DNA of 64,000 nt from Pseudomonas indica NBRC 103045 (GTDB taxonomy: Bacteria; Pseudomonadota; Gammaproteobacteria; Pseudomonadales; Pseudomonadaceae), in NCBI RefSeq assembly GCF_002091635.1, contig NZ_BDAC01000009.1, positions 1 through 64,000 on the forward strand. Direction: 5' to 3'. The first letter of the stretch is position 1. The number at the start of each line of letters is the position of its first letter. Shown in pieces: positions 1-11,798 of this stretch. Under the pieces are notes generated by a model that saw nothing but the letters and a program-made list of their open reading frames with translations, searched no databases and was not told the origin of the DNA. Made by a program: the position numbers and the translations under genes.

Positions 1-57
1 CTCAACCCCTTGATTATCAAGAAGTTTTTCATCCAGGCTGCGCCGGAAGTGGCGCGC

Positions 58-85
58 ATTATAGAGCCATTCGAACAACCGTCAA
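58..85 (-). promoter_or_regulatory. Strong sigma-70 promoter reading left off the window, probably rRNA operon P1
   Basis: Read leftward, TTGACG and TATAAT are separated by 16 bases and followed by a GC-rich discriminator (GCGCGCC). This is the architecture of a stringently controlled stable-RNA promoter. It lies just beyond the tyrS stop codon and points away from it. In P. aeruginosa an rRNA operon follows tyrZ, so an rrn P1 promoter is the likely identity, but the 16S gene itself is outside the window. Confidence 0.75.
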
Positions 86-93
86 CGACTTTT

Positions 94-1293
94 TCACTCT
101 GCCTTCAAGGTCACCCGCGCAAAAGACTTCTTGCCAGCCTGACAGACATGCACCTCACCCAAGCCAAAGACGAAGGAACGATCCACAACAGAACCGTCGA
201 CACGCACCCCTCCGACTCCAAGCAGATCACGGGCCATGGCCGCATTTTTCACCAAGCCCGCCTTATTGAGCACAGCCGCAATAGGCATATCCTCAGTCGA
301 TGTAATTTCAATTTCCGGCAAATCATCAGGCAGCTCGCCATCCTTCATTCGATTACCTGCCGAACGATGCGCACTCGCCGCAGCCTCCTCTCCATGGAAG
401 CGCGCCACGATTTCCTCGGCAAGCTTGATCTTGATATCCCTCGGATTGGCGCCTTTCTCAACATGAACCTTGAACTCAGCGATTTCATCCATCGAGCGGA
501 AGCTGAGCAGCTCGAAGTAACGCCACATTAATGCATCGGGAATCGATACCAGCTTGCTATACATGACGCCCGGCGCTTCCTGAATGCCAACGTAGTTCCC
601 CAAGGACTTGGACATCTTCTTCACACCGTCCAACCCCTCGAGCAAAGGCATGGTGACGATGCATTGAGACTCCTGGCCGTAGGCACGCTGCAGCTCTCGC
701 CCCATCAGCAGGTTGAACTTCTGATCCGTCCCTCCCAACTCAACGTCAGCCCGCAACGCAACCGAGTCGTACCCTTGAACCAAGGGATAGAGGAATTCAT
801 GAATGGCAATCGGCTGATTGCTGGAGTAGCGCTTACTGAAATCATCACGCTCCAGCATCCGAGCCACCGTGTACTGCGAAGCAAGCCGAATGAAATCCGC
901 CGGACGAAGCGCATCCATCCAGGTCGAGTTGAACGCCACTTCGGTCTTGGCCGGATCCAGAATCTTGAACACCTGAGCCTTGTAGGTCTCAGCGTTCTCC
1001 AATACCTGCTCACGCGTCAGCGGCGGACGAGTGGCGCTCTTACCGCTGGGGTCGCCAATCATTCCGGTGAAGTCGCCAATCAGGAAGATGACCTGATGAC
1101 CGAGTTCCTGGAACTGACGCAGCTTATTAATAAGCACCGTGTGCCCGAGGTGCAGGTCCGGCGCCGTCGGGTCGAACCCCGCCTTGATACGCAACGGCTG
1201 GCCACGCTTGAGCTTTTCAACCAGCTCGGATTCAACCAGGACCTCTTCCGCACCACGCTTGATCAGCGCGAGCTGCTCTTCAACCGACTTCAT
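94..1293 (-). CDS. tyrS: Tyrosyl-tRNA synthetase
   Basis: This cytoplasmic class I aminoacyl-tRNA synthetase charges tRNA-Tyr. The 399-residue product has the HIGH-type signature (HLGHTVLI), the KMSKS loop ([10 protein letters not shown]), the tyrosine pocket ([10 protein letters not shown]) and a C-terminal S4-like RNA-binding segment ending in KAE. The ATG at 1293 (MKSVEEQ) gives the usual length of the short Pseudomonas TyrS; upstream in-frame starts would add a low-quality extension. The product resembles P. aeruginosa TyrZ, which coexists with a second TyrS in that species. It is transcribed divergently from the peptidase gene. Confidence 0.96.
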   Translation of the reverse strand: MKSVEEQLALIKRGAEEVLVESELVEKLKRGQPLRIKAGFDPTAPDLHLGHTVLINKLRQFQELGHQVIFLIGDFTGMIGDPSGKSATRPPLTREQVLENAETYKAQVFKILDPAKTEVAFNSTWMDALRPADFIRLASQYTVARMLERDDFSKRYSSNQPIAIHEFLYPLVQGYDSVALRADVELGGTDQKFNLLMGRELQRAYGQESQCIVTMPLLEGLDGVKKMSKSLGNYVGIQEAPGVMYSKLVSIPDALMWRYFELLSFRSMDEIAEFKVHVEKGANPRDIKIKLAEEIVARFHGEEAAASAHRSAGNRMKDGELPDDLPEIEITSTEDMPIAAVLNKAGLVKNAAMARDLLGVGGVRVDGSVVDRSFVFGLGEVHVCQAGKKSFARVTLKAE

Positions 1294-1333
1294 ACAGGAC
1301 TCGTTCAACTGCTCGACAGACGAAAGGGAACCA

Positions 1334-1361
1334 AACATACAAGATCGCTGACCAATTACAA
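1334..1361 (-). promoter_or_regulatory. Candidate tyrS promoter
   Basis: On the minus strand TTGTAA and TATGTT are spaced by 16 bases, about 40 bases upstream of the chosen tyrS start. Match to sigma-70 consensus only; the start site is inferred. Confidence 0.4.
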
Positions 1362-1418
1362 GTTTTGCGCCTGCACAGGCCATCCAGCCGACCCTCTCAG
1401 CGCGAGGCAACCCAAGGG

Positions 1419-1447
1419 TTGCTTCCGAGCGCTTTTGGTTATATTTT
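1419..1447 (+). promoter_or_regulatory. Candidate promoter for the M23 peptidase-anmK pair
   Basis: TTGCTT and TATTTT are separated by 17 bases in the AT-rich stretch just ahead of the peptidase gene. The -10 match is moderate. It is the best sigma-70-like pair in the divergent intergenic region on this strand. Confidence 0.4.
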
Positions 1448-1484
1448 ATACAGTTATTTCATATTCCAAAAAACACCGGATGCC

Positions 1485-4014
<2,530 letters not shown>

Positions 4015-4021
4015 CCCCAAA

Positions 4022-4050
4022 TAAAAAACGCCGCGCTAAAGCGCGGCGTT
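4022..4050 (-). terminator. Rho-independent terminator of erpA
   Basis: A perfect 10-bp stem (AACGCCGCGC / GCGCGGCGTT) with a 4-base loop is followed on the minus strand by a run of six T. It lies between the converging anmK and erpA genes and fits termination of erpA best; on the plus strand there is no T run. Confidence 0.85.
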
Positions 4051-4069
4051 CTGGTCAATTCAATCACCT

Positions 4070-4420
4070 TCAGATCGAGAAGGATTGTCCACAGCCACAG
4101 GTCGTTGCCGCATTCGGGTTGTTGATAACGAAGCGCGAACCTTCCAGCCCTTCCTGGTAATCGACTTCCGCACCGGCGAGATACTGGAAGCTCATGGGAT
4201 CGACCACCAGGCTGACGCCCTCGCGCTCGACGATGGTATCGTCCTCAGCGATGTCTTCGTCGAATGTGAAACCGTACTGGAAGCCGGAACACCCGCCCCC
4301 TGTGACGAAGACACGGAGCTTCAAGCGGGGATTGCCTTCTTCATCGATCAGGCTCTTCACCTTGCTCGCCGCCCCTTGTGTGAACAACAAGGGAGTGGGG
4401 GTGAAGGTTTCGACACTCAT
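4070..4420 (-). CDS. erpA: A-type iron-sulfur carrier ErpA
   Basis: ErpA transfers assembled Fe-S clusters to apo-enzymes, including those of isoprenoid synthesis. The 116-residue product has the three invariant cysteines of A-type carriers: Cys44 in [11 protein letters not shown], and Cys108 and Cys110 in the C-terminal CGCGQSF. The full-length beta-sandwich HesB/IscA fold is evident. It is followed by a strong terminator and preceded by the bactofilin-DUF6776-argC cluster on the same strand, as in other Pseudomonas. Confidence 0.95.
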   Translation of the reverse strand: MSVETFTPTPLLFTQGAASKVKSLIDEEGNPRLKLRVFVTGGGCSGFQYGFTFDEDIAEDDTIVEREGVSLVVDPMSFQYLAGAEVDYQEGLEGSRFVINNPNAATTCGCGQSFSI

Positions 4421-4494
4421 GCTGCTAGTCTCCCGGCGCGATACGCCATACCACTTTGGCCCGCATTATCCACTTACCCTACAAAAGCGGTCAA

Positions 4495-4908
4495 CTATTG
4501 ATCAGCTTCGAGGCTCGCAGGCAGCTCCAGTATTCTGGGCGTTCCATCCTTGACGTGGCACAACCGCCCCTCGATCTGGGCTCCCATGGCCATTTCCATC
4601 AGACCGTAATGCAGATTACCGCGAACACGGGCACGCGCTCCGAGCTCGAGGTGCTCGCTAGCATAGACGTCTCCGATCACTTCGCCATCCAGGATGACAT
4701 GGGGTGCCCGAATCTCACCTTGGACCTGCCCCTCGACACTGACACGAACCAGCCCCTCGGTAGCGAGCAAGTTGCCGGACAAGCGCCCATCCACCTGAAC
4801 CGCGCCTTGGAAACGCATATCGCCGATCAGCTCGGCTCCGGCAGCAATCACACTGGTTCTTCCACTGAACTTCTGGATGTCCGCCTTGGGTTTAGCCTTG
4901 TTCCACAT
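4495..4908 (-). CDS. Bactofilin (polymer-forming cytoskeletal protein)
   Basis: Small 137-residue protein of the bactofilin family, which polymerises into a right-handed beta-helix and serves as a membrane-associated scaffold in the cytoplasm. The core shows the periodic hydrophobic repeat pattern (MRFQGAVQVDG, GLVRVSVEGQVQG, ILDGEVIGDVYAS, ARARVRGNLHYG). The chosen start is the ATG at 4908, which lies 4 bases after the DUF6776 stop and so suggests translational coupling. Longer in-frame starts would overlap the upstream gene heavily. Its cellular role in Pseudomonas is not established by sequence. Confidence 0.85.
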   Translation of the reverse strand: MWNKAKPKADIQKFSGRTSVIAAGAELIGDMRFQGAVQVDGRLSGNLLATEGLVRVSVEGQVQGEIRAPHVILDGEVIGDVYASEHLELGARARVRGNLHYGLMEMAMGAQIEGRLCHVKDGTPRILELPASLEADQ

Positions 4909-4912
4909 AGAG

Positions 4913-5638
4913 TTATTTATCCTCGTCGATCCACTTGAATGTGCGCTCCAATGGCTGCCGCTGGCCTTTGACCTCAGCGCGCACTTTGACCTGACGGGGT
5001 TCGAAGCCCTCAGGCAATTCCAACACCGCGAACCGGCCACCTTCCGGAAACGCCTGGAAATGCTTGAAAGCGAAAGGAATGGCCTTTTCGGCCAACTCGT
5101 CGGACAAGTCTGACAGTTCCAGGCTGACATCCTTGCCGTTTTGCAGCCCTTGCACCGTTATGTGCAGTTGCCCCTCCAGTGGTTTGTCATCCTTGCCCAC
5201 CCGGCTGAGAAGCGCTTTGTAGCGGAATTGCCGGGAATTATCCGTGGTGTGTAACTCAAAGGCACGGATACGCAGCCCTTCTCGACGACTGGCCGGAGCC
5301 AGCACCCCTTTATAAAAAGCCAGATCCTGTTGCAGTTTGAAGATTTGCTCTTCGAGCAACTTGATGGTTAGCCGGTTCTGCTCGTTGGCCTGCTGGCCGA
5401 GGCGCTCGCCGCTAGCCACCACGGCCAGTCGCTGGCGCAACTGCTCTATATCGTGCTCCTGCTCTGCCAGCCGCATCAGAAGAGCCTGACGCTGATCCAG
5501 CGTCTCGCGTACGTCACGAGCCGTCCACCACTGCCCAGCCCAGAAGGCGGCTGGCACGGCGATCAACAATATGAGCAGCGCCAGCCGCAGGAAACGCTCG
5601 CGGCGAGGATCGGTGAAGCGGACCTCCCAGCCTGCCAT
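4913..5638 (-). CDS. DUF6776 family membrane protein, single TM plus coiled coil
   Basis: The 241-residue protein has a short cytoplasmic N-terminus, one transmembrane helix (about residues 17-36), a heptad-rich coiled coil (about 45-110) and a C-terminal beta-rich domain that would sit in the periplasm. I recognise it as the family next to the bactofilin gene in Pseudomonas. Its function is unknown. Its start overlaps the argC stop (TGATG), and it is followed after 4 bases by the bactofilin, so the two may act together, for example in anchoring the polymer to the inner membrane (inference). Confidence 0.75.
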   Translation of the reverse strand: MAGWEVRFTDPRRERFLRLALLILLIAVPAAFWAGQWWTARDVRETLDQRQALLMRLAEQEHDIEQLRQRLAVVASGERLGQQANEQNRLTIKLLEEQIFKLQQDLAFYKGVLAPASRREGLRIRAFELHTTDNSRQFRYKALLSRVGKDDKPLEGQLHITVQGLQNGKDVSLELSDLSDELAEKAIPFAFKHFQAFPEGGRFAVLELPEGFEPRQVKVRAEVKGQRQPLERTFKWIDEDK

Positions 5639-6672
5639 CAGGGCAGTAGAGCAGCGTGGGACAGTCCAAGACGCTCATCGAGCCCGAAGAGAATGTTCAT
5701 ATTCTGTACCGCCTGCCCGGACGCCCCCTTGACCAGGTTATCGATCACCGAAAGCACGACGACCAGATCACCACCCTGCGGCCGATGCACGGCAATCCGG
5801 CAGACATTGGCACCACGCACGCTTCTCGTCTCGGGATGGCTGCCCGCCGGCATGACATCGACGAACGGCTCGTTGGCATAGCGCTGCTCGAACAGGCTCT
5901 GCAGATCGACCGATTTGTCGGCAACGGTCGCATAGAGGGTGGCATGAATGCCGCGGATCATCGGGGTCAGGTGCGGTACGAAGGTCAGGCCGACGTCGCC
6001 CTTCGCAGCACGCCGCAAGCCTTGGCTGATTTCCGGCAGGTGGCGGTGTCCTTTGACTGAATAGGCCATCATGCTCTCACCGGCCTCGCAGAACAGCGAA
6101 CCCACTTTTGCACCGCGACCGGCACCGCTGACGCCGGACTTGCAGTCGGCGATCAGGTGCGACGTATCGGCCAACCCCGCCTCAAGCAGCGGAATCAGGC
6201 CCAACTGGGTTGCAGTGGGATAGCAGCCCGGAACGGCAATGAGCCGGGCATTGCGAATCTGTTCGCGATTGACCTCGGGCAGTCCGTAAACGGCCTCAGG
6301 GAGCAGATCCGGGGCGCCGTGCGGCTGGCCATACCACTTCGCCCACTCCTCCGCATCCTGCAAGCGGAAGTCGGCAGACAGATCGATCACCCGCGTCCCG
6401 GCATTCAGTAGTTCGCCGGCAAGAGCATGGGCAACGCCATGCGGCGTGGCGAAAAACACCACATCACAGGCGCCCAGCGTGGCCGTGTCCGGGACGCTGA
6501 ATGCCAAGTCGTCATAATGGCCGCGCAGGTTCGGATACATATCGGCGACTTTCACCCCGGCCTCGGAGCGCGAGGTGATCACCGTCACTTCAGCCTGCGG
6601 ATGCTGCGCCAGCAGGCGCAGCAGCTCCACTCCGGTATATCCCGTGCCGCCGACGATACCGACCTTGACCAT
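5638..6672 (-). CDS. argC: N-acetyl-gamma-glutamyl-phosphate reductase
   Basis: ArgC catalyses the NADPH-dependent reduction in the third step of arginine synthesis. The 344-residue protein has the N-terminal Rossmann motif [18 protein letters not shown] and the catalytic cysteine in [12 protein letters not shown]. The start is taken at ATG 6672 (MVKVGIVGG), the usual family start. It is the first gene of the minus-strand cluster running to erpA and is transcribed divergently from hemJ. Confidence 0.96.
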   Translation of the reverse strand: MVKVGIVGGTGYTGVELLRLLAQHPQAEVTVITSRSEAGVKVADMYPNLRGHYDDLAFSVPDTATLGACDVVFFATPHGVAHALAGELLNAGTRVIDLSADFRLQDAEEWAKWYGQPHGAPDLLPEAVYGLPEVNREQIRNARLIAVPGCYPTATQLGLIPLLEAGLADTSHLIADCKSGVSGAGRGAKVGSLFCEAGESMMAYSVKGHRHLPEISQGLRRAAKGDVGLTFVPHLTPMIRGIHATLYATVADKSVDLQSLFEQRYANEPFVDVMPAGSHPETRSVRGANVCRIAVHRPQGGDLVVVLSVIDNLVKGASGQAVQNMNILFGLDERLGLSHAALLP

Positions 6673-6804
6673 AATGCGCCCCTTGAACGAAACCATTGGA
6701 AAGCTGCCGATGATAAAGCTGCTTCGGTCACGGGCCAACAGCCAGGATGACGGTTGACCACCCAGCCTCTACTATCGCGTCACATTGTCGAAGGAAGCTC
6801 GCGC

Positions 6805-7233
6805 ATGCTCTACCTGTGGCTCAAAGCCCTGCACATCATCGCCATGGTCTGCTGGTTCGCAGGCCTGTTCTATCTGCCGAGGCTGTTCGTGTATCACGCG
6901 ATGAGCGAGGACGCCCCCAGCCGGGAGCGTTTCTGCATCATGGAACGCAAACTTTATCGAGGCATCATGATGCCCTCGATGATCGCCACGCTGGTCTTCG
7001 GCATCTGGTTGATCAGCCTCAATCCGGGCTATTACTTCAGCCAGGGCTGGCTGCATGCCAAGCTCATCCTGGTCGTCCTGCTGATTGGATATCACCATGT
7101 CTGCGGCGCCCAGTTGAAGCGCTTCGCGCGCGGCGAGAACGCCCGCAGCCATGTGTTCTACCGCTGGTTCAACGAAGTACCGGTGCTTTTCCTGCTTGCC
7201 ATCGTGATCCTGGTAATCGTCCGACCTTTCTGA
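6805..7233 (+). CDS. hemJ: Protoporphyrinogen oxidase HemJ
   Basis: HemJ is the membrane-bound protoporphyrinogen IX oxidase of many bacteria that lack HemG/HemY. The 142-residue protein has the four-helix family pattern: the conserved histidine in WLKALHIIAMVCWFAGLFYLP, the conserved arginine and lysine residues around MERKLYRGIMMPSM, and the C-terminal NEVPVLFLLAIVILVIVRPF. The start at ATG 6805 is preceded by GAAGGA. An upstream in-frame start would add a non-conserved extension. Confidence 0.9.
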   Translation: MLYLWLKALHIIAMVCWFAGLFYLPRLFVYHAMSEDAPSRERFCIMERKLYRGIMMPSMIATLVFGIWLISLNPGYYFSQGWLHAKLILVVLLIGYHHVCGAQLKRFARGENARSHVFYRWFNEVPVLFLLAIVILVIVRPF

Positions 7234-7246
7234 CCCGAGGTGCGCC

Positions 7247-8227
7247 ATGTCGCTTCCCGCTCAGCTCGAACAACACCTACGCCTGCCCTTGGTCGCAGCC
7301 CCGATGTTCTTGGTTTCCAATCCGAAACTGGTCCTGGCCTGCTGCGAGCAAGGAATCGTCGGCAGCTTTCCCGCCCTGAACCAACGGGAAAGCAGCGGCT
7401 TCAAGGCCTGGCTGGAGGAGATCGAAGCGGACCTGGCGACTCTGCCGCAGGCCGCCCCGTACGCGGTGAACCTGATCGTTCATCAGAGCAACCCACGCTT
7501 GCGCGCAGATCTGGAGCTCTGTGTCGAGCACAAGGTGCCCATCGTGATCACCAGTCTCGGCGCGGTAAAGGAAGTAGTGGACGCGGTACACGGCTACGGC
7601 GGCTTGGTGTTCCACGACGTCACCACCAGGCGCCATGCGGAAAAAGCCGCCGAAGCCGGAGTCGACGGGTTGATCGCCGTGGCCGCAGGCGCCGGCGGGC
7701 ATGCCGGAACCTGGAGCCCATTTGCCCTGGTCGCCGAGATTCGCCAGTTCTTCGACAAGACGTTGCTGCTGGCCGGCTGCCTGAACCATGGCCACGAAAT
7801 CCTCGCCACCCAAGTGCTCGGCGCCGACCTGGCCTATCTCGGCACACGCTTCATCGCCACCCGGGAAAGCAATGCCGAGCTGGCCTACAAGCAGTTGATC
7901 CTCGATGCCAAGGCTGCCGACATCGTCCATACGCCAGCGGTATCCGGCGTACCGGCCAGCTTCATGCGCCAGAGCCTGGAAGCTGCCGGTTACGACATGG
8001 CCCGTCTGAACGACAAGGGCGATATCAATTACGGTGAGAAGCTCAAACCGCTGAACGATGAGGCCAAGGCCTGGAAAACCGTGTGGTCGGCGGGCCAGGG
8101 CGTCGGCGATATCCATGATGTGCCGACCGTAGCGGAATTGGTCGCCCGCCTGGATGCCGAGTACCGGCAGGCGCTGTCCCGTGTGGCACAGTTGTCCGAT
8201 CGATGGCCGGGCAGCCGGAACCGCTAA
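7247..8227 (+). CDS. NAD(P)H-dependent flavin oxidoreductase, nitronate monooxygenase type
   Basis: The 326-residue TIM-barrel flavoprotein is of the 2-nitropropane dioxygenase/nitronate monooxygenase superfamily. FMN-binding features include the N-terminal PLVAAPMFLVSNP, the GAGGHAGTWSPFALV phosphate-binding segment with its conserved histidine, and ADLAYLGTRFIATRES. Substrate cannot be fixed from sequence; detoxification of nitronates is the usual suggestion. It starts 13 bases after hemJ, so it is probably co-transcribed. Confidence 0.85.
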   Translation: MSLPAQLEQHLRLPLVAAPMFLVSNPKLVLACCEQGIVGSFPALNQRESSGFKAWLEEIEADLATLPQAAPYAVNLIVHQSNPRLRADLELCVEHKVPIVITSLGAVKEVVDAVHGYGGLVFHDVTTRRHAEKAAEAGVDGLIAVAAGAGGHAGTWSPFALVAEIRQFFDKTLLLAGCLNHGHEILATQVLGADLAYLGTRFIATRESNAELAYKQLILDAKAADIVHTPAVSGVPASFMRQSLEAAGYDMARLNDKGDINYGEKLKPLNDEAKAWKTVWSAGQGVGDIHDVPTVAELVARLDAEYRQALSRVAQLSDRWPGSRNR

Positions 8228-8329
8228 AAACAGAGACTCTCTGCACAAAAATTGTGTGATCGGTCGCTTGTCTGGCTACTGACGACCCCATTACGCTGTG
8301 CTTCTCATCTCGCCGACAGGGAAGCCCGC

Positions 8330-9364
8330 ATGTCCGAAGCCCGTTACAAGATCGTCTTCAACGGTGAAGTGATGCCTGAAATGGCATTGGATACCGTCAA
8401 GGACAATCTCGCCCGCCTGTTCAAGAGCGACCGCGCGAAGATCGACAACCTGTTCAGCGGCAGTGCCGTTGCACTGAAGCGGGACCTTCCCGAAAGCGAG
8501 GCCGACAAATATCTGACCGCCCTGCAGCGAGCCGGCGTCAAGGTCCGCAAGGAGCCGGATCAGGCTGCCTCGCTGTCCTTGGTGGAGACCGACGATCATC
8601 GCCCCGTCGAGGCCGCCCCATCTACCAGCACAGCCCGGATGAAATGTCCCAAGTGCGGCCATGAGCAACCCCAGGCCGCCGAATGCTCGGCCTGCGGCAT
8701 CATCATCGAAAAGTACTTGGCCCGTCAGGCGCAGCTCGAAAAGACCGCGCCGGCCGCCTCCCCTTCGCCCTACGCACCACCACAAGCTCAGGTAGGCGAG
8801 GAGCTGCCGGAATTCGGAGAGCTCAAGGTCTTCACCACCAATGGACGAATCGGTCGCCTGCGCTATCTGGCCTGGTCGTTGGTCATGACCCTCGCAGCCG
8901 CCGGTCTTCTGGGTATCGCTGCCGCCGGATTCGCCATCGCCGATACGGTTGGCATCCTGCTGATGTCGCTGGTGTTCATCGGCCTGTTAGTGGTCAGCGT
9001 CCAGATTGGCGTCCAGCGTCTGCACGACATCGGCTGGTCGGGCTGGCTGTTCCTGCTCAACCTGGTACCTATCGTCGGCTCCGTCTTCCCCTTGCTGATG
9101 CTGATCATTCCGGGTACTGCCGGCGCTAACCGCTACGGCCCGCCGCAGCCGCCGAACAGCACGGCAGTCAAGGTGCTTGCCTCGCTCTGGTTGGTTCTGC
9201 TGGCGCTGATTTTCATTTTCGCGATCGCCGGAGGCCTGGGCATGCTGGAAACCATGACCGGCTTCGGAAGCGATTACGATATGCCCAGCGACTACAGTTA
9301 CGACCCGGAAGCGGCCGACCCCGCCGCCGCAGCACCGGAATGGGACGCCGCCGAAGAAGAGTGA
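8330..9364 (+). CDS. DUF805 membrane protein with zinc-ribbon linker
   Basis: The 344-residue protein has an N-terminal globular region of about 85 residues (RYKIVFNGEV...), a four-cysteine zinc-ribbon-like motif (CPKCGHEQ...CSACG, near residues 105-120), then a DUF805 domain with four hydrophobic helices (about 180-310) and an acidic, proline/alanine-rich tail. DUF805 proteins are inner-membrane proteins of unknown function. The combination of a bacterial zinc ribbon with DUF805 occurs in Pseudomonas relatives. No function can be assigned. A hairpin follows the gene. Confidence 0.78.
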   Translation: MSEARYKIVFNGEVMPEMALDTVKDNLARLFKSDRAKIDNLFSGSAVALKRDLPESEADKYLTALQRAGVKVRKEPDQAASLSLVETDDHRPVEAAPSTSTARMKCPKCGHEQPQAAECSACGIIIEKYLARQAQLEKTAPAASPSPYAPPQAQVGEELPEFGELKVFTTNGRIGRLRYLAWSLVMTLAAAGLLGIAAAGFAIADTVGILLMSLVFIGLLVVSVQIGVQRLHDIGWSGWLFLLNLVPIVGSVFPLLMLIIPGTAGANRYGPPQPPNSTAVKVLASLWLVLLALIFIFAIAGGLGMLETMTGFGSDYDMPSDYSYDPEAADPAAAAPEWDAAEEE

Positions 9365-9384
9365 AGTCCTGCCGTAACTCGAAG

Positions 9385-9413
9385 CGACCGGCGCGGTCCA
9401 ACGCCGGTCGTTT
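9385..9413 (+). terminator. Probable terminator after the DUF805 gene
   Basis: A 9-bp perfect stem (CGACCGGCG / CGCCGGTCG) with an 8-base loop is followed by TTTCCC. The T run is short, so termination may be partial and some reading into the SDR gene is possible. Confidence 0.5.
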
Positions 9414-9428
9414 CCCGGAGAACCTGCA

Positions 9429-10217
9429 ATGCCCCGCTACGCCCTGATCACCGGAGCCTCCAGCGGCCTGGGACTGGCCCTGGCCGAAGCGCTGGCGCGC
9501 CGAGGGCGGAATCTGCTGCTGGTCGCCCGTGCCCGCACTGCATTGGAAAGTGTGGCCTGCGAGTTGACCCAGCGCTTCGGTGTCGAAGTGCTCTTTCGTG
9601 TCTGCGACCTGAGCGAGCCCTTGCAGCTCTCCGGGCTGCTGCATGAACTGGAGCAGGGCGAGCGGCAGATCGATCTGCTGGTGAACGACGCCGGACTTGG
9701 TGTGTCGGGCCCGTTCATCGAGCAGGACTGGGGACGCCTCCAGGAACAGATCGAAGTGAACGTGCTGGCATTGACCCGTCTCTGCCACGCCTTCGGCCAG
9801 AACATGGCCGAGCGCGGCGGCGGCCAGATTCTCAATGTCGCCGCACTCGACGCCTTTCACCCCGGCGCCTGGATGAGCAGCTACCACGCCAGCAAAGCCT
9901 ACGTGCTGAACTTCTCCGAAGGGCTTCGCGACGAACTGAAGTCCAGGGGCGTGAAGGTGTCGGTCCTCTGTCCCGGCCCCATTCGTACCGCATTCAGGGA
10001 CAAGGGCGGTATCGCTGCGAATGATCTCTCTACCTGCAAACGAGCGCTCAGTGCGGAAGAGGTCGCACTGGTTGCCGTTCGGGCGCTGGAGAAGAACCAG
10101 GCGATCATCGTTCCGGGCTGGCGCAATCGATTGCTGGGCCTGTCGTTTCGACTGGCGCCGCGCTGGCTGGTCAATCGCCTGGCCGCACGGCGCAATCGTC
10201 TGGCAATGGCCGGCTGA
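9429..10217 (+). CDS. SDR family oxidoreductase lacking the usual catalytic serine
   Basis: The 262-residue Rossmann-fold short-chain dehydrogenase has the cofactor motif TGASSGLG (8-15), NDAG (86-89) and the YHASK active site (Tyr152, Lys156). The position 13 residues before the tyrosine, normally the catalytic serine, is Ala139 in NVAALDAF. Whether it is an active reductase is therefore open. The substrate is unknown. It is convergent with the ATPase gene, with a 9-base gap. Confidence 0.82.
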   Translation: MPRYALITGASSGLGLALAEALARRGRNLLLVARARTALESVACELTQRFGVEVLFRVCDLSEPLQLSGLLHELEQGERQIDLLVNDAGLGVSGPFIEQDWGRLQEQIEVNVLALTRLCHAFGQNMAERGGGQILNVAALDAFHPGAWMSSYHASKAYVLNFSEGLRDELKSRGVKVSVLCPGPIRTAFRDKGGIAANDLSTCKRALSAEEVALVAVRALEKNQAIIVPGWRNRLLGLSFRLAPRWLVNRLAARRNRLAMAG

Positions 10218-10226
10218 ACATAGCCA

Positions 10227-11708
10227 TCACCCCGCCTCGACCGCCCTTCCCCTGGCCCATGCCCGCAAGGCAGCCAACTGCTCGGCCATCACTACCGACA
10301 AGGGAGCGGTACCCTGGATGGCCTGCAGCAAAAGCGCCTGATCCACGCTCTGTTGCCGCGCCTGGCTGGCATACAGGGCGCTGACCACCACCTGTTCGAT
10401 CTCCGCTCCAGTGAACCCTTCGCTGACTGCCGCCAGCTCGGCCAGATCGAAGGTCTCCGCATCGAGTTCTCGGCGCGCCAGATGAATCCGGAAGATGTCC
10501 GCACGTACCGACGGATCCGGCAGATCGACGAAAAACAGCTCATCGAAGCGCCCCTTGCGCACCAGCTCGGGTGGCAGGCGATCGATGGCATTGGCCGTCG
10601 CCACCATGAACACCGGCGCCTTTCGCTCGGCCATCCAGGTCAGCAAAGTACCAAGCACCCGCTGACTGACACCGCCATCCTGCTCGCCGGTAGCCAGGCC
10701 TTTCTCCACCTCGTCCATCCACAACACGCACGGCGCCATCTGCTCGGCCAGGCGCAAGGCCTCTCGCAGATTGCGCTCGGTCTCGCCGAAGAACTTGTTG
10801 TACAGACAGGCGAAATCCAGACGCAGCAATGGCAACCCCCAGAGCCCGGCCACTGCCTTCGCCGCCAGGCTCTTGCCACCACCCTGGACACCGACCAGCA
10901 GCACCCCCTTGGGGGCATCCACCGTCTTACCGTCGAGAAATGCGCTCTGCCGCTCGGCCAGCCAGCGCTTGAGATTGGCCAAGCCACCTACGTCAGCAAA
11001 ACGCGCGGTGTCGTATTCGAAACTCAGCACACCCTCCAGATCCAGCAATTGGAACTTGGTGCGATTGAGTTCCGGCAGGTCTTCCTGGGTGATTGCGCCA
11101 TCGTCGCAGATCACGTTGCGAGCCAATGCGCGCGCTTCGGCATGGCTGGCACCGCGCAGGTTCTTCACCACCTGCTGCAAGGTCCGATTGTCCGTGCGCA
11201 CCCGGTTGCCATGATTGCGTTCGCTCCAGCGCGCCGCCTCCTCGCGGACGATCGCCAGCAGCTCTTCTTCCGTTGGCAAGGCCAAGGAGAAACGTGCCGC
11301 GTAGCGCTGCACCTCCGCCGGCAGCTTCAAGGCATGGGAAACCAGGACGACCGTGGGCTTGTGTGCCCCATCGGCCATCGCCACCTCCTTGAGCAAACGG
11401 ACCAGGCGGGGATTGTCGGAAAGAAAAGGATGCAGATCGCACAACACGTACAGGTTGGGTTGCGGATCATGCTTGATCAGCTTGAGTGCGGTCTCGGGCT
11501 CGCGCGTATCCCCCTCGCTCTCCATCGCGCCCCCAAAACCGAAGCGCTGCAGCCCCTCGGTAACCGACCAGACATGCAGGCCCAGCCCTCGCTTGACCGC
11601 GAGCCCGGTGAGCATTTCCAGCACCCGCGATTCGTCCCAGGACTCGATCACCACCAGCTTGACCTTGGAATCCAGCACCAGGCCCAGATCATGGATATCG
11701 TTCTTCAC
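10227..11708 (-). CDS. AAA ATPase of the Ycf46 type
   Basis: The 493-residue protein has an N-terminal domain specific to Ycf46-like ATPases and a C-terminal FtsH/Cdc48-type AAA module. Visible motifs are Walker A (GVQGGGKS, near residue 275), Walker B ([12 protein letters not shown]), the second region of homology ([22 protein letters not shown]) and a helical lid. The start is a GTG at 11708, chosen because AAGGAG lies 5 bases upstream; the in-frame ATG further out has no such support and would overlap hinT. The biological role is not known; a remodelling ATPase of the cytoplasm is the safest description. Confidence 0.82.
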   Translation of the reverse strand: MKNDIHDLGLVLDSKVKLVVIESWDESRVLEMLTGLAVKRGLGLHVWSVTEGLQRFGFGGAMESEGDTREPETALKLIKHDPQPNLYVLCDLHPFLSDNPRLVRLLKEVAMADGAHKPTVVLVSHALKLPAEVQRYAARFSLALPTEEELLAIVREEAARWSERNHGNRVRTDNRTLQQVVKNLRGASHAEARALARNVICDDGAITQEDLPELNRTKFQLLDLEGVLSFEYDTARFADVGGLANLKRWLAERQSAFLDGKTVDAPKGVLLVGVQGGGKSLAAKAVAGLWGLPLLRLDFACLYNKFFGETERNLREALRLAEQMAPCVLWMDEVEKGLATGEQDGGVSQRVLGTLLTWMAERKAPVFMVATANAIDRLPPELVRKGRFDELFFVDLPDPSVRADIFRIHLARRELDAETFDLAELAAVSEGFTGAEIEQVVVSALYASQARQQSVDQALLLQAIQGTAPLSVVMAEQLAALRAWARGRAVEAG

Positions 11709-11798
11709 TCTCGCTCCTTGTGATACCGCCCGAGACTGGCCGGGCAACCTTCGCCCCGTTAAACTCGGGGCTTCTGATAACAGACCGGGAGACTGTCC

